Source: a virus. From it: a DNA stretch of 64,000 nt. The notes below the pieces were generated by a model. The model worked only from the letters and a program-made list of their open reading frames with translations. It did not search any database and was not told where the DNA came from. Positions 8,437 to 17,628 of this stretch are shown one piece after another (the stretch's first letter is position 1; each line of letters opens with the position of its first letter). The stretch covers positions 96,682 to 160,681 of the IMG/VR virus record IMGVR_UViG_3300017989_000057. One strand, 5' to 3'. A program made the translations under genes and the position numbers.

Positions 8437-10762
8437 CGACCAATCCTTCGTCAAGAACCTCATCTTCGTCGGTGCCGTTTATCAAGTCCTGCGCTTTCCA
8501 GAGCTTGTCCAGGGCAACTACTCCCAGGAAGTCAAACTTAACGGCACCCATATCCTCTGCATTGTACATCTCCAGACCCACCACGCGATCCTTATTTCGT
8601 GCATCATAGGCCAGCGGCATAAATTCGACAATGGGTCTATCTGCGATGACGACTCCAGCCGCGTGCTTGGACTGAGATTTCTTGGTGCCCTCAATTCGCA
8701 TGGCTTGATCAAACAACGGCTTAAACCACTCATACGCATCCTGGACCTGTTCCACATTGTGAACAGCCCACTGTAGAATGCCGTAGTCGTCACCCTGTTC
8801 GGCCCGTGCCTGCCGCAACTCATCTGCGATGCTGGCTTCGTCGGGTATATACTGCGTTATGTCATTGCATAGGTCGTGCGGTGTCATGTTGATGTCGTCA
8901 GCGTCCTTACCCTCTTTCACAGCCTTGACCTTCATCAAATGTCTGACTGTATCTGGGTGAGCCCGAAATACTTCCTTGAGAGCCGCTTTGCCTTGTAGGC
9001 GACCGAAGGTGATCATTTGGGCGACATATTCCTCTCCCCATCGTTCTTTGAGGTAGGCGATGACTTCGTTGCGGAACACAACTCCGATGTCGGTGTCGAT
9101 ATCCGGGAGGCTGATGTGTTCGTCATGGGTTTTGACCTTGCGGCTGACATCCAATTCGTCGCGGCCCGCCAGAGTCAGACCCAGCCCATAAGCCAAGTGT
9201 GAGTTCGATGGGTTTTCTGCTGGCTTGTCCTGGATCATATCGTACAGATACATCCACATACGAGGATTCTTCTCGTCGATCCATTCCACCTCTTCCCTCA
9301 TCATGTCTGTGAATTCGACCTTCCCCTGCTTCATCCGTCTGGCTAGGTGCGTAGCCACCGCCTTCCGCTCGGCATCTGTGTCACGAGTATGCAACATCTC
9401 AAAGTTGTCGGACATCCATGACATGAAATCCGTCTGCCCGACATCAAAGTGGGGAGGGATATTCCTGCTCATATTGTAGAATCGTTCAAAGTACAGCCCG
9501 TATTCGATTGGATCGATGCCTGTAATTCCCGTCAGATAGTTGACCAGTGAGCCAGCACCAGAACCTCGCCCCTTACCTCGGGGGCCATTCCTTTCGTCCA
9601 CAAAGCGGCACGCATCCCACACGATAAGAAAGTAGTCAGCCAGTCCGGCTTCCATGATGACAATGAGTTCCCTCTGTAGGCGTTCCCAATAGGTTCGCTT
9701 CTGCTGTGCGTCGAGATGTGCCAATTTCGTCTTAGCACCCTCGATACATAGGTGTTTTAGATATTCATTCGAATCGAGGCCAAGGGTCTTTGACTCTTCG
9801 TTGGTGAAAATCGGGAGATAAGGATTGTGGCCCAGAGATGAATATTCGATCTGATCAGCAATGTCTAGTGTGGTCTGTAGTTCTGCCTCGGTGAAGTGTT
9901 TTCTCATCTCGTCATAGGACGGGATGTAGTACCTATCCGAAACCATGAAATCCATAACGTCGCCGGTCTGTTGCAGTTTGCGCTCCTGCTCTTCTTTGGT
10001 CGTGTGTAGCTGTGCATACAACAAGAGTCTCTGGTCCTCAGCCTCTTGTTGCTTGCAATAGTGTGCATCGATGGTGGCTACGGTTGGTACTCCCGTTTCT
10101 TCACTGAGTTCCCGCAGACACTCGACGACCAGCGTTTGAATACCCATACCTTCATCTTGTAGCTCAAGATAATAGTTGCCCTTGCCGAATGTGGCTAGGT
10201 GCTTGTGGATGATAGCTTTGCCAACGTCCTTCCAGTTGGGTCGCAGATACTTCCTTGCCCCGCTGGCGTTGCCATTCCTGCCTGCTATGATTGCTGTACG
10301 AAAATCTGTAAACAATGCCATCGGCAATTCGCCTGCGATACATGCGGTGAGGAAAATCAGATTGCCACGCTTGGCAAACGGGGCAATACCAGCGAGGTGG
10401 ATACGTGGTCTGCGGTAGAAATAATCTGGTCTATTTGATTCGCTGACCAGAGCCATCAGGTCTTTGATTCCCTGATCGTTTCTGGCGAGAACAATTAGGT
10501 GGTGTCGCCTGTTGTTGTCAGAGTTCTTGATATCTGCCTCTTTTTCGCAGACATACATTTCACACCCGATAATGGGTTTGACTTTCTTTTTCTTGGCAGC
10601 ATCATAGAAGACTTTCATGCCAGCAATATTGCCGTGGTCAGTCAGTGCGCACGCCGGTAACCCAAGCTCGGCACATCGGGCCACAATGTCCTTGGGCGAA
10701 CAGAGTCCGTCCAATAGACTGTAGAAACTGTGAACATGAAGGGGCGCATATGTCTTACTCAT
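8423..10762 (-). CDS. dnaE: DNA polymerase III alpha, N-terminal PHP and palm portion only
   Basis: 779 residues against roughly 1,100-1,200 for bacterial DnaE. The N-terminal PHP domain keeps its metal-binding signature (LHVHSFYS, ALTDHGNIAG, GCEMYV). The palm begins at GRGSGAGSL (residue about 398); catalytic Asp554 and Asp556 lie in SLPDIDTD and the third, Asp744, in VKFDFLG. About 110 extra residues lie between FERF (426) and the first catalytic pair. The chain stops 35 residues after the third Asp, so fingers, beta-clamp-binding and OB domains are missing. The end is a clean TGA overlapping the next gene, so a second half may be encoded elsewhere. Confidence 0.92.
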   Translation of the reverse strand: MSKTYAPLHVHSFYSLLDGLCSPKDIVARCAELGLPACALTDHGNIAGMKVFYDAAKKKKVKPIIGCEMYVCEKEADIKNSDNNRRHHLIVLARNDQGIKDLMALVSESNRPDYFYRRPRIHLAGIAPFAKRGNLIFLTACIAGELPMALFTDFRTAIIAGRNGNASGARKYLRPNWKDVGKAIIHKHLATFGKGNYYLELQDEGMGIQTLVVECLRELSEETGVPTVATIDAHYCKQQEAEDQRLLLYAQLHTTKEEQERKLQQTGDVMDFMVSDRYYIPSYDEMRKHFTEAELQTTLDIADQIEYSSLGHNPYLPIFTNEESKTLGLDSNEYLKHLCIEGAKTKLAHLDAQQKRTYWERLQRELIVIMEAGLADYFLIVWDACRFVDERNGPRGKGRGSGAGSLVNYLTGITGIDPIEYGLYFERFYNMSRNIPPHFDVGQTDFMSWMSDNFEMLHTRDTDAERKAVATHLARRMKQGKVEFTDMMREEVEWIDEKNPRMWMYLYDMIQDKPAENPSNSHLAYGLGLTLAGRDELDVSRKVKTHDEHISLPDIDTDIGVVFRNEVIAYLKERWGEEYVAQMITFGRLQGKAALKEVFRAHPDTVRHLMKVKAVKEGKDADDINMTPHDLCNDITQYIPDEASIADELRQARAEQGDDYGILQWAVHNVEQVQDAYEWFKPLFDQAMRIEGTKKSQSKHAAGVVIADRPIVEFMPLAYDARNKDRVVGLEMYNAEDMGAVKFDFLGVVALDKLWKAQDLINGTDEDEVLDEGLVDVTD

Positions 10763-10763
10763 C

Positions 10764-11711
10764 TTATGCCTCCGCTGGTTGACCGAGAGCTAACTGGCTT
10801 TCGCAATCCAGATTAGCGTAACGATCCTCTACGTATTCGCCGCCTAGTGTGTGTAGATCGCTCCACACACGGTGGCAGACGCCGTTTTTGTTGAAGTTAC
10901 ACATTCGGCAAGTCCACCAACGATTACGTCTCATCAGGGTATCCTGTCGGATGGTTGTAAAGAAGCGGTGGAGTGCCGCTATTGTCATAGCAACATCTTC
11001 CTGGGACAAAGCAATGGTGACGGGGCCACCGTCATTGGTATAATAGAAGGTAATCAATATGTTTTTGTACTTTGGATAGAGGAAGTATGCTGCCAAGTGG
11101 TACAACCTCGGCTGAACCTCCCTCATAAGCAAAGCTTCGTCGATGGGCTGTTGAGTGTAGAAATCTTTCCTGCTGCCTGTTTTCCAGTCTACAATCTCGA
11201 TGGTATCGGCGTCAATCTCGTGTACAAGGTCGATAAAACCACGCACGGTGAACTGGTGCAGTTTGCCATCTTTGTCGAGGCATTGCCATTCGTCGCCCGG
11301 CATTTCAAGCGCAAACCACCGCTCGGCGTCAACCACATTGGGCAATTGATATGGATTGTAATATGGATCAGCCAACACTGTTTCTAGGGCGACCCGGCAC
11401 TTCTTGAAGTCAGCCGCTTCTTTGAAGTCACCCGTATCTTTGTCTATGCGGGTGGTTACTTTGCGAATTTCGATATCTGATTTAGCCGTCAGTTCATCCC
11501 ACGCTCTATTGAGCAACCACATCGGGTCAACGTTCGTCTTGCCTCGCTTGCGCAGCTTAATCATCCACTCCAGAGCTTGGTGAACGATGCTCCCCTGGAG
11601 TGCCGCCTTGCCCGCTCTCGATTCCATGCCAAGAATATACTGCATGAAATACGAGAAGGGGCAATGGTTGTACAACCCAATTGCACTAGCGCTGCATTTA
11701 ACTACCCGCAT
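10764..11711 (-). CDS. PD-(D/E)XK nuclease of the RecB/Cas4 type
   Basis: About 315 residues from the ATG at 11711, which follows GGGGAAGG; a longer frame upstream lacks support. GFIDLVHE and IEIVDWKTG are the Asp...Asp-x-Lys core of a RecB-family nuclease. One Cys near the N-terminus (YNHCPFSYF) and three near the C-terminus (CRMCNFNKNGVC) match the four ligands of a Cas4/AddB iron-sulfur cluster. It probably resects DNA ends during replication or recombination. It lies between the polymerase and the DUF5664-type gene with small overlaps. Confidence 0.82.
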   Translation of the reverse strand: MRVVKCSASAIGLYNHCPFSYFMQYILGMESRAGKAALQGSIVHQALEWMIKLRKRGKTNVDPMWLLNRAWDELTAKSDIEIRKVTTRIDKDTGDFKEAADFKKCRVALETVLADPYYNPYQLPNVVDAERWFALEMPGDEWQCLDKDGKLHQFTVRGFIDLVHEIDADTIEIVDWKTGSRKDFYTQQPIDEALLMREVQPRLYHLAAYFLYPKYKNILITFYYTNDGGPVTIALSQEDVAMTIAALHRFFTTIRQDTLMRRNRWWTCRMCNFNKNGVCHRVWSDLHTLGGEYVEDRYANLDCESQLALGQPAEA

Positions 11712-12099
11712 TGTCCTTCCCCTGCCGATTACGGTGAGCAAACCATTCCTTGACTCGCGGGGTGATGTCGTCCAAATCATCTCTGCCGCACTCCTGGAAA
11801 TGCATGATAGAATTGGCGTTGAAAACCACCGCCGCCAGATGGTCTTCGTCGGTTTCCCCTCGTTCAAAAGCGGCTACGTGCCTTTTCAGACTCGCCAAGA
11901 ACCGACTGAACGGCATTCCCTTCGCCCAGTTCCACTCGTCGTACTTTTTCGCACCGCCGCCATAGTGCAGGGCAACTCGTTGTTCTGCCAGCGGTGGTAT
12001 TAAGTCAAACCGTGGTTTCCCATCATCGGTGTCACGAACTGCTCCACCATCGAAATTCTGTCGCTCCCCAGAATCTTTGATTTCAAACTGCTTCGCCAT
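11698..12099 (-). CDS. DUF5664-type (dATP/dGTP diphosphohydrolase N-terminal-like) protein
   Basis: 133 residues. The pattern GKPRFDLIPPLAEQRVALHYGGGAKKYDEWNW then GMPFSRFLASLKRHVAAF and EDHLAAVVFNANSIM matches a helical family common in phages and annotated as dATP/dGTP diphosphohydrolase N-terminal domain, related in fold to MazG-type nucleotide hydrolases. Glu and Asp pairs in the helices could hold magnesium. Its place between primase and nuclease suggests control of a dNTP pool. No activity can be assigned from sequence alone. Confidence 0.7.
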   Translation of the reverse strand: MAKQFEIKDSGERQNFDGGAVRDTDDGKPRFDLIPPLAEQRVALHYGGGAKKYDEWNWAKGMPFSRFLASLKRHVAAFERGETDEDHLAAVVFNANSIMHFQECGRDDLDDITPRVKEWFAHRNRQGKDNAGS

Positions 12100-13255
12100 C
12101 TACGTTCTCCACTGCGTAACCGTCAGAGAGCATTGCTGCTCTCGACGCCTTTTCCAGAATAGGACCAATCTTTGCCGCAATATCATCGGCAAACATATCA
12201 CCAACATCGTTCACGGTATCCGGTGTCACACAGAACACGCGAAAATAGTGAGTCAAGTCTCTCTCCAGTTTCCTCATTGCTTCCTGACCAGCCTCATCGT
12301 TGTCGAATGTGCAAACAACCGTTAGCGCCCCAGCATTCTGGAGCATCAGTCGTTGCTGCTTTGACATATTGAGACCCAACAGGGCAACACTGTTCCGAAT
12401 GCCAGCCGCTTCGTATGCCCACACGTCTCCCGGCCCTTCACACAGAATGGCCGTGCCAGTTTTGCTTATGAATGGCTTGGCATACCATAGATTGTACAGA
12501 CACAATTCACCACGGAAATCCTTAGAGTGCTTCCATTTGGTGTACACACCACCATACTGCGGATCAGGGCACGATGGCCGTTCTGGATGGTGATGCATAC
12601 CGCACTTTGTACACTTATCGTAGATACTTCTCCCCGACCACCCCATTACGTATCGCCCAGTCGCATCCAAAATCGGGAAGAAAGCCCTTTTGTACATTGG
12701 CTTCCCCTTGGTGTTGCAAAACGATACATGATAGCGAGCTATGATTTCAGGCGAAACACCACGGTTCGGGTAGTATACCTGATCGGCTTTTAGGTGTGGC
12801 AGCATGGTAGCCAACGGGACACCTTGTCCCTGCGTGGCAGATTGTTTTTTGCGGTGTTGCTTTATGATCTTCGCAATCTCTATATCTTGAGCGGTCGCCG
12901 CATCTCCACTACACTGTTCGAGCCCCAATACTTGGACCACGAAGTTTACGGCTTGCTTGAAGCCCCACTCTTTTCCTGTCTTGCGGGTCATGGCACCACG
13001 CACAAGCCCGAAAACACTGCTCGACGGACCAGTAATGGGGTCGCAATGACACCCTCTGGTTTTACACTGCCAATGGCTGGACCGGATAGCCCAGAACATA
13101 GCCCTCTGATTGTCCCCCTCGTGGACGGGACAAGCGGCCTGTAGATAATCGTGCCGTTCAACGTAGTCGATACCGAGTGCGTCGAACACTTCGGTTATTC
13201 TCTCGCAGGCACGAGCCTGGATGAACGGAATGTCTTTGGAGCTAAACCGCCTCAT
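12083..13255 (-). CDS. dnaG: DnaG-like primase
   Basis: 390 residues. An N-terminal zinc-binding module (ACPVH at residues 41-45, then QCKTRGCHC at about 63-71) resembles the CHC2 finger of DnaG. A Toprim domain follows, with AILCEGPGDVWA giving the catalytic Glu and VVCTFDNDEAG the DxD pair. It is shorter than cellular DnaG because the C-terminal helicase-binding domain is minimal. It overlaps dnaB by 14 bases, so primase and helicase are co-translated. Confidence 0.88.
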   Translation of the reverse strand: MRRFSSKDIPFIQARACERITEVFDALGIDYVERHDYLQAACPVHEGDNQRAMFWAIRSSHWQCKTRGCHCDPITGPSSSVFGLVRGAMTRKTGKEWGFKQAVNFVVQVLGLEQCSGDAATAQDIEIAKIIKQHRKKQSATQGQGVPLATMLPHLKADQVYYPNRGVSPEIIARYHVSFCNTKGKPMYKRAFFPILDATGRYVMGWSGRSIYDKCTKCGMHHHPERPSCPDPQYGGVYTKWKHSKDFRGELCLYNLWYAKPFISKTGTAILCEGPGDVWAYEAAGIRNSVALLGLNMSKQQRLMLQNAGALTVVCTFDNDEAGQEAMRKLERDLTHYFRVFCVTPDTVNDVGDMFADDIAAKIGPILEKASRAAMLSDGYAVENVDGEAV

Positions 13256-14684
13256 TCGCCTGATTCTCCAAAGCCGATTGTGTCACCATCGAGAATGGTT
13301 TTCCCTCAGACAGCTTGCCCACTTCAAGCTTGTCTACAACATTGATGTATTCGCCGCTTTCCATGCCAGCACCGAATCTGGTATCCGTGACCACCAATTT
13401 CTTGGTACCGTTCGACGGCGGGTCTTCGTTGAGTTCAGTCTGAATCTTTTTCTTGAGAATTGTGAAATTGGAACACAACCACACAATTCTATCAGACCCG
13501 GAGACCACTTCGGCCCCTTCTTTTTCAACGCCATCTCTGTTAAGCTGCACTGTTGCCAACACGGGGAGTTTGAACTTCACGGCAAAGTTGTGCAGAGCAG
13601 TAACAAGGAAACCAAGCAACTGATATTCTTGTAGGTTGTTTTTGAATCCACCGTCATCCATCAGCTTCAGATAGTCATAAACAATGAGACACGGCTTAGC
13701 CGCCCCACTACTGGTGAATCCCACGGTCTTGGACAACCATCTTCTAGCAATGGACATGATGGCGTGTGGAGCTAGACCGGCCACCGAGAAGTGATCGATG
13801 GGAAGTCCCTCAATGTGCTCTTGGCAACCCCAGATAGCTTCCGATTCATGAGGGTTACCAGCAAACTGACCCGTTTCCACATGGTTCAAATCTACGCCCG
13901 ACACCAAAGAGGTGAGGCGATGCAATTGGGTATCGCTTGTAAGCTCCGTGTCTAGATACAGTACCGGAATACCATTCTCCGCAACATTGCGTGCTACGTT
14001 AATACAGAAGAACGACTTACCCTGTTTGGGGCGTGCCCCTACAACGTTCACCGTGGCCGGTCTTAAGCCGCCGCCTATTGCCGTATCCCACGCTGGAAAC
14101 CCGGTTGGTAGTCCGATGATGTCTTGTGGGGTTTCGGATAATGCCGCCATCACATTCTTGAATCTTTGTCCCAGAGAGACTACGCCTGCGCCTTGAGATA
14201 CAATTTGGCCGGTGAACTCAAATATCGGTTCTTCGATTTGACCGATGATGGTATCTACATCTTCTGCGCCGGTGACTTTCCTGAGATTGTTCTGTACTGC
14301 TTTTGCTGCAAGGTAACCACGGCGAGCTAATGATAGCTTGTAAACTGCGACGACAAGTGATCGAACGTTATCTTTGGACGAACCCACCTCTTCAACGACG
14401 GCATCGAGGTACTCAGAGTGCTTGCCGCCGCTGACAAAATCGTTGTGTCCTAGCACTTTAGCCGCTGTTTGTATATTGGGAATGTCGAACGTTTTGGCAT
14501 CTTCATGGTGTACCAAGTGAGATAGGATGTTGAATAATTCTTGGTTGCAAGGCCAATAGAAGTCCTTGACACCAAGGATGTCTTCAACCTCAAAGAAACA
14601 GTCGGCACCATGCGTGGTTATCCCGGCTAGGACTGCACGCTCCATGCCCGCATCTTGTAGAATTGCGTTTGCCTTTGCGCCCAT
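13242..14684 (-). CDS. dnaB: DnaB-type replicative helicase
   Basis: 480 residues. The N-terminal helical collar (residues about 15-110) is followed by a RecA-fold motor. Walker A is GARPKQGKS at 216-224, the motif 1a segment is VLYLDTELTSD, Walker B is PCLIVYDYLKLM, and LPVLATVQLNRDG is the helicase motif with the conserved Gln. It should load on single-stranded DNA and form a hexamer ahead of the polymerase. Start ATG at 14684 abuts the upstream stop. Confidence 0.93.
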   Translation of the reverse strand: MGAKANAILQDAGMERAVLAGITTHGADCFFEVEDILGVKDFYWPCNQELFNILSHLVHHEDAKTFDIPNIQTAAKVLGHNDFVSGGKHSEYLDAVVEEVGSSKDNVRSLVVAVYKLSLARRGYLAAKAVQNNLRKVTGAEDVDTIIGQIEEPIFEFTGQIVSQGAGVVSLGQRFKNVMAALSETPQDIIGLPTGFPAWDTAIGGGLRPATVNVVGARPKQGKSFFCINVARNVAENGIPVLYLDTELTSDTQLHRLTSLVSGVDLNHVETGQFAGNPHESEAIWGCQEHIEGLPIDHFSVAGLAPHAIMSIARRWLSKTVGFTSSGAAKPCLIVYDYLKLMDDGGFKNNLQEYQLLGFLVTALHNFAVKFKLPVLATVQLNRDGVEKEGAEVVSGSDRIVWLCSNFTILKKKIQTELNEDPPSNGTKKLVVTDTRFGAGMESGEYINVVDKLEVGKLSEGKPFSMVTQSALENQANEAV

Positions 14685-15265
14685 TAAGAGAACCTACTCT
14701 TCTTTTCCTTGAGACACGAAGGACACTTCTGTCCCATCTCACCACTTTGACGATCAGATTCGAACTGTTCTCCGCATTCGTTGCACTTGACCTTGTATTT
14801 GCGCGCGGCTTTGCGACCCAGTTGGGCTTTGTTCCTCTGTGCTTTCTCGGCCTTCGCCTTGTTCTTTTCCACCTCATCCGGGTCAGGCTCGTTGGTAATC
14901 AATCGAGTGCCACCGGTTTCCTTCTGCACCGCCGTTTTCTTATTATCGTCCAACTGGAGTGTCGGATCATCTTCTTCGGCGGTGGTTTTCTTCTTCTTTT
15001 TCTTCCCACTCCCCTTGGGACGACCTCGCTTCTTTTTCTTCGGCTCAGGTTCGACAGTGGTTGATTGAACCACGGTTTCCCCCTCCGGGAGAATCTCGGA
15101 AGCGATAGCGACTATCTGCTGTAGAACTTCATGGGCCTTCCGCACTTCTCCAGGTCGTTCGACCGGCAAGGGCAGGGCAGTGCCCGTCAGCCGTTCATAC
15201 CCCTCACAGACCTTTTCCCAGTCACCTTCTTTAATTCCCTCTTCGATGTATTCGAGTGGACTCAT
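14684..15265 (-). CDS. AT-hook and zinc-ribbon protein in the replication operon
   Basis: 193 residues, low complexity. The centre holds KRGRPKGSG followed by a run of lysines, a classic AT-hook that binds the minor groove of AT-rich DNA, flanked by acidic and basic stretches. The C-terminus carries CNECGEQFES and CPSCLKEKK, a CxxC...CxxC zinc ribbon. Its site between the helicase and a helical protein suggests a DNA-binding accessory such as a helicase loader or single-strand-region organiser, but no family is recognised. Confidence 0.7.
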   Translation of the reverse strand: MSPLEYIEEGIKEGDWEKVCEGYERLTGTALPLPVERPGEVRKAHEVLQQIVAIASEILPEGETVVQSTTVEPEPKKKKRGRPKGSGKKKKKKTTAEEDDPTLQLDDNKKTAVQKETGGTRLITNEPDPDEVEKNKAKAEKAQRNKAQLGRKAARKYKVKCNECGEQFESDRQSGEMGQKCPSCLKEKKSRFS

Positions 15266-15681
15266 CGGTTGCTCCCTTCATTGTATCTCGCACGGACTAA
15301 GCCGCCGATGCTCTGTCCCACCAGTTCTATCCGACGAGCGAGATATTGTATCCGCTCTAGCCTCAGTTCAGCCTGTCGTACCCATTGGTTCAGCTTCGGG
15401 CGATCATCTCCGAGCAAACGGTTCATCACCTGACCGGCCCACTTGATGAATGTCTGACACTCATTGGCTTTCTGTTGCAGGAACAAGGCATATTGGGCCA
15501 GGAGGACCGTATCCTCAGATAGCTGGACCGACGATCTTTCTCTAAGTGCGTCTCTCGTAAACTCAAGGATAGCTTCGATCTCTGTATTGGACGGTTGATG
15601 CTGTGGCAATCCAAGTGCCACAATCCACTTATCAAGCTGGTCTCTGTATGCCGTTGTTTCATCGCTCAGTTTACTCATCAT
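15262..15681 (-). CDS. hypothetical helical protein
   Basis: About 139 residues, unrecognised. Predicted mostly helical with long amphipathic stretches (LLAQYALFLQQKANECQTFIKWAGQVMNRLL) and no cysteine cluster or signal peptide. It overlaps both neighbours by a few bases (start region overlaps the end of the nuclease gene; its stop overlaps the AT-hook gene start), so it belongs to the replication operon. Two adjacent ATG codons at 15681 and 15678 are possible starts. Confidence 0.65.
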   Translation of the reverse strand: MMSKLSDETTAYRDQLDKWIVALGLPQHQPSNTEIEAILEFTRDALRERSSVQLSEDTVLLAQYALFLQQKANECQTFIKWAGQVMNRLLGDDRPKLNQWVRQAELRLERIQYLARRIELVGQSIGGLVRARYNEGSNR

Positions 15682-16030
15682 AAATCTCGACAAGCCGGAA
15701 TCCGTTCAGTTCGCACCAGTCCCGCTTCCTCTGGTCGGTATCTTGCTGATTGTGAAAATCTACTTTGGTCTTGTGGAAGTGTGGTACGTGTTCGGTGTGC
15801 TGTCGTCCATGACATTCAACCACCAAATCCAGCGACGGGATAAAAAAGTCCAATATGAATCCATCGCCCGGTACTCGCACTTCCTCGAAAATCATGTCGT
15901 GGGGGTACTCAGCCACCAATCGCTGTCCCACCTCATACTGAAATTGCGACTTCGATTTCCCTTTGGTTCGAAGCCGCTTATTGCTTAGGCGTAGCTTAGC
16001 GGTGCCACCCTTGAGTAGTCGTACTTCCAT
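15671..16030 (-). CDS. DUF559/Vsr-like endonuclease-fold protein
   Basis: About 119 residues from the ATG at 16030, which directly follows the deaminase stop. FILDFFIPSLDLVVECHGRQH is the Asp...Glu-x-Gly-x-Gln-His core of the DUF559/very-short-patch-repair endonuclease fold, and DWCELNGFRLVEI is the usual C-terminal strand. An N-terminal basic region (KLRLSNKRLRTKGKSK) could bind DNA. Likely a single-domain nuclease acting in replication, repair or host DNA attack; the target is unknown. Confidence 0.72.
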   Translation of the reverse strand: MEVRLLKGGTAKLRLSNKRLRTKGKSKSQFQYEVGQRLVAEYPHDMIFEEVRVPGDGFILDFFIPSLDLVVECHGRQHTEHVPHFHKTKVDFHNQQDTDQRKRDWCELNGFRLVEIYDE

Positions 16031-16031
16031 G

Positions 16032-16586
16032 TCACACCGGAATATCTTGGCCGTTGAATCTTGTTGTGACTCCAACAACTCCATCATACAAGTCGCACTG
16101 CACTCCAGCCTCATGTAATACGTCCCATGCATCAGTAATAGACTTCACCCAGGTAGTGTGTGCCGATGCAAGCGCCATCAGTTGGGCGTGACCTACCACC
16201 CTGATTACACCGCCTTGAACAATCGCTTTGGCACATTCCGAACATGCATAGAATGGGCAGTATAGTGTTGCACCATGCACTACCTTTCCGTGTCGGGCTG
16301 CGTTGAAGATTGCTCCGTTTTCTGCATGAACAACCAGCCGATACTTGGTCTCTTTGTCTGTCAGACGCTTTTCGGTTTCGGCGACACCGGTCGGGAAACG
16401 ATTAACCCCATACGTTAACACATTCCCGTCTCTGCCGATTAAGACAGCGCCATTTTTTGTACTCGGATCGGGACTGGTTTCGTTGGCATGTTGATATGCC
16501 TCACTCAACAGCCTTCGGTCGGTCTCGCTCGTTGTTAGCGTTAGGGGGCGAGGCAACCATTCCAACCCTTTTCGGATATCACTCAT
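16032..16586 (-). CDS. deoxycytidylate/cytidine deaminase-family protein
   Basis: About 184 residues from ATG 16586, which overlaps the recA stop. VVHAENGAI provides the zinc-ligand His and proton-shuttle Glu, and PFYACSECAKAI the two Cys ligands, giving the HAE...PCxxC deaminase signature. An N-terminal segment DPSTKNGAVLIG is also typical of the dCMP-deaminase group. It would feed dUMP to the ThyX thymidylate synthase encoded at 30323-31147. Confidence 0.85.
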   Translation of the reverse strand: MSDIRKGLEWLPRPLTLTTSETDRRLLSEAYQHANETSPDPSTKNGAVLIGRDGNVLTYGVNRFPTGVAETEKRLTDKETKYRLVVHAENGAIFNAARHGKVVHGATLYCPFYACSECAKAIVQGGVIRVVGHAQLMALASAHTTWVKSITDAWDVLHEAGVQCDLYDGVVGVTTRFNGQDIPV

Positions 16587-17628
16587 CTTCCTTTTCCTGC
16601 GGGAGCACAACGTCCCTTATCTCCGCTTCAAGCTGTTTCAGCTTGTCCGGGTGCTCTTTGAGGAAATTCGACAACCGAGCAAGCCCCTGGAATTTTGGTG
16701 GGTCACCTTCCCCGGCGAACATTGGGATTGAATACCATGCACCCGCCTTTTCAATCAACCCCAAATTTTCGGCTGTGATTACGATATCCTTGACCACATC
16801 GATTCCTATGCCGTATCGCAACGGGAGGACGCATGGCAACAGCGGTCTTCCCATTGCTGATGATTGCACTGTGATGTGCATATCATGTCCATCGGGTGCG
16901 TTTGTTTCTGTGTTCCTTTCCCACTGTTGGGTCCAGGTAACTTTCAGCCAGACAGAACATGCATACTGAACAGCTACGCCACCCTTTTCGACGTACTTTG
17001 GGCCGCGTGGTTCACGGTTGCTCATCATCTGAGAGATGAAAATCAAAATCACGTCTTGTGCATCGACCATCTGTTGTGCCCGCCTGAAGAACGCGGACAA
17101 CAACTTAGCTGGACCAGCCATGTCTTTGCTGGAGCCGATCTGTTCTTCCTGTTCTGTCATTGTCGAAAGTGCGGCGATACTGTCAACAACAATGACCGCC
17201 TTCTTTTGTGTCTTGGCGATACGTTCGATGATATTCAGATAGTCTTCGGCAGTGAGCGGCTTGTCTATTTGATGGGGTACAACCTGGAGTTTCGCTGGGT
17301 CTAATCCCTGGATAGTCGCCAGCAGTGCAGGGGTACATCTCTTTTCGATGTTGATGTAGAATGTCGGACGCTCTAGTATCTGGGCGTTTTTGAGTAGTTC
17401 GAGGCAAAGTGTTGTCTTGCCGCTTTTCGGTTTCCCCGTGATAAGACATATCGTGCCATCCGGGATTCCACCGCTGAGCGCAATATCCAGAGATAACGGG
17501 GTGTTTAACACACCTCTGGATCGTGGCGGCAGTGCTTCGGACGCTGGTGCTATAATGCCGTCGCCGTGCATACGTGTTAGAAAAGCATCTAATGATTCAC
17601 TGTCTATCTTGGGTTTCCTCTTAGCCAT
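16579..17628 (-). CDS. recA: RecA-type recombinase
   Basis: 349 residues, the usual RecA length. Walker A is GKPKSGKT at 65-72 and Walker B VIVVDSIAALS, followed by the loop-1 region with EEQIGSSKDM, and VILIFISQMMSN is the motif before loop 2. It should form filaments on single-stranded DNA for repair, recombination-dependent replication or ring pairing. It overlaps the downstream deaminase gene by 8 bases and the upstream hypothetical gene likewise. Confidence 0.92.
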   Translation of the reverse strand: MAKRKPKIDSESLDAFLTRMHGDGIIAPASEALPPRSRGVLNTPLSLDIALSGGIPDGTICLITGKPKSGKTTLCLELLKNAQILERPTFYINIEKRCTPALLATIQGLDPAKLQVVPHQIDKPLTAEDYLNIIERIAKTQKKAVIVVDSIAALSTMTEQEEQIGSSKDMAGPAKLLSAFFRRAQQMVDAQDVILIFISQMMSNREPRGPKYVEKGGVAVQYACSVWLKVTWTQQWERNTETNAPDGHDMHITVQSSAMGRPLLPCVLPLRYGIGIDVVKDIVITAENLGLIEKAGAWYSIPMFAGEGDPPKFQGLARLSNFLKEHPDKLKQLEAEIRDVVLPQEKEDE

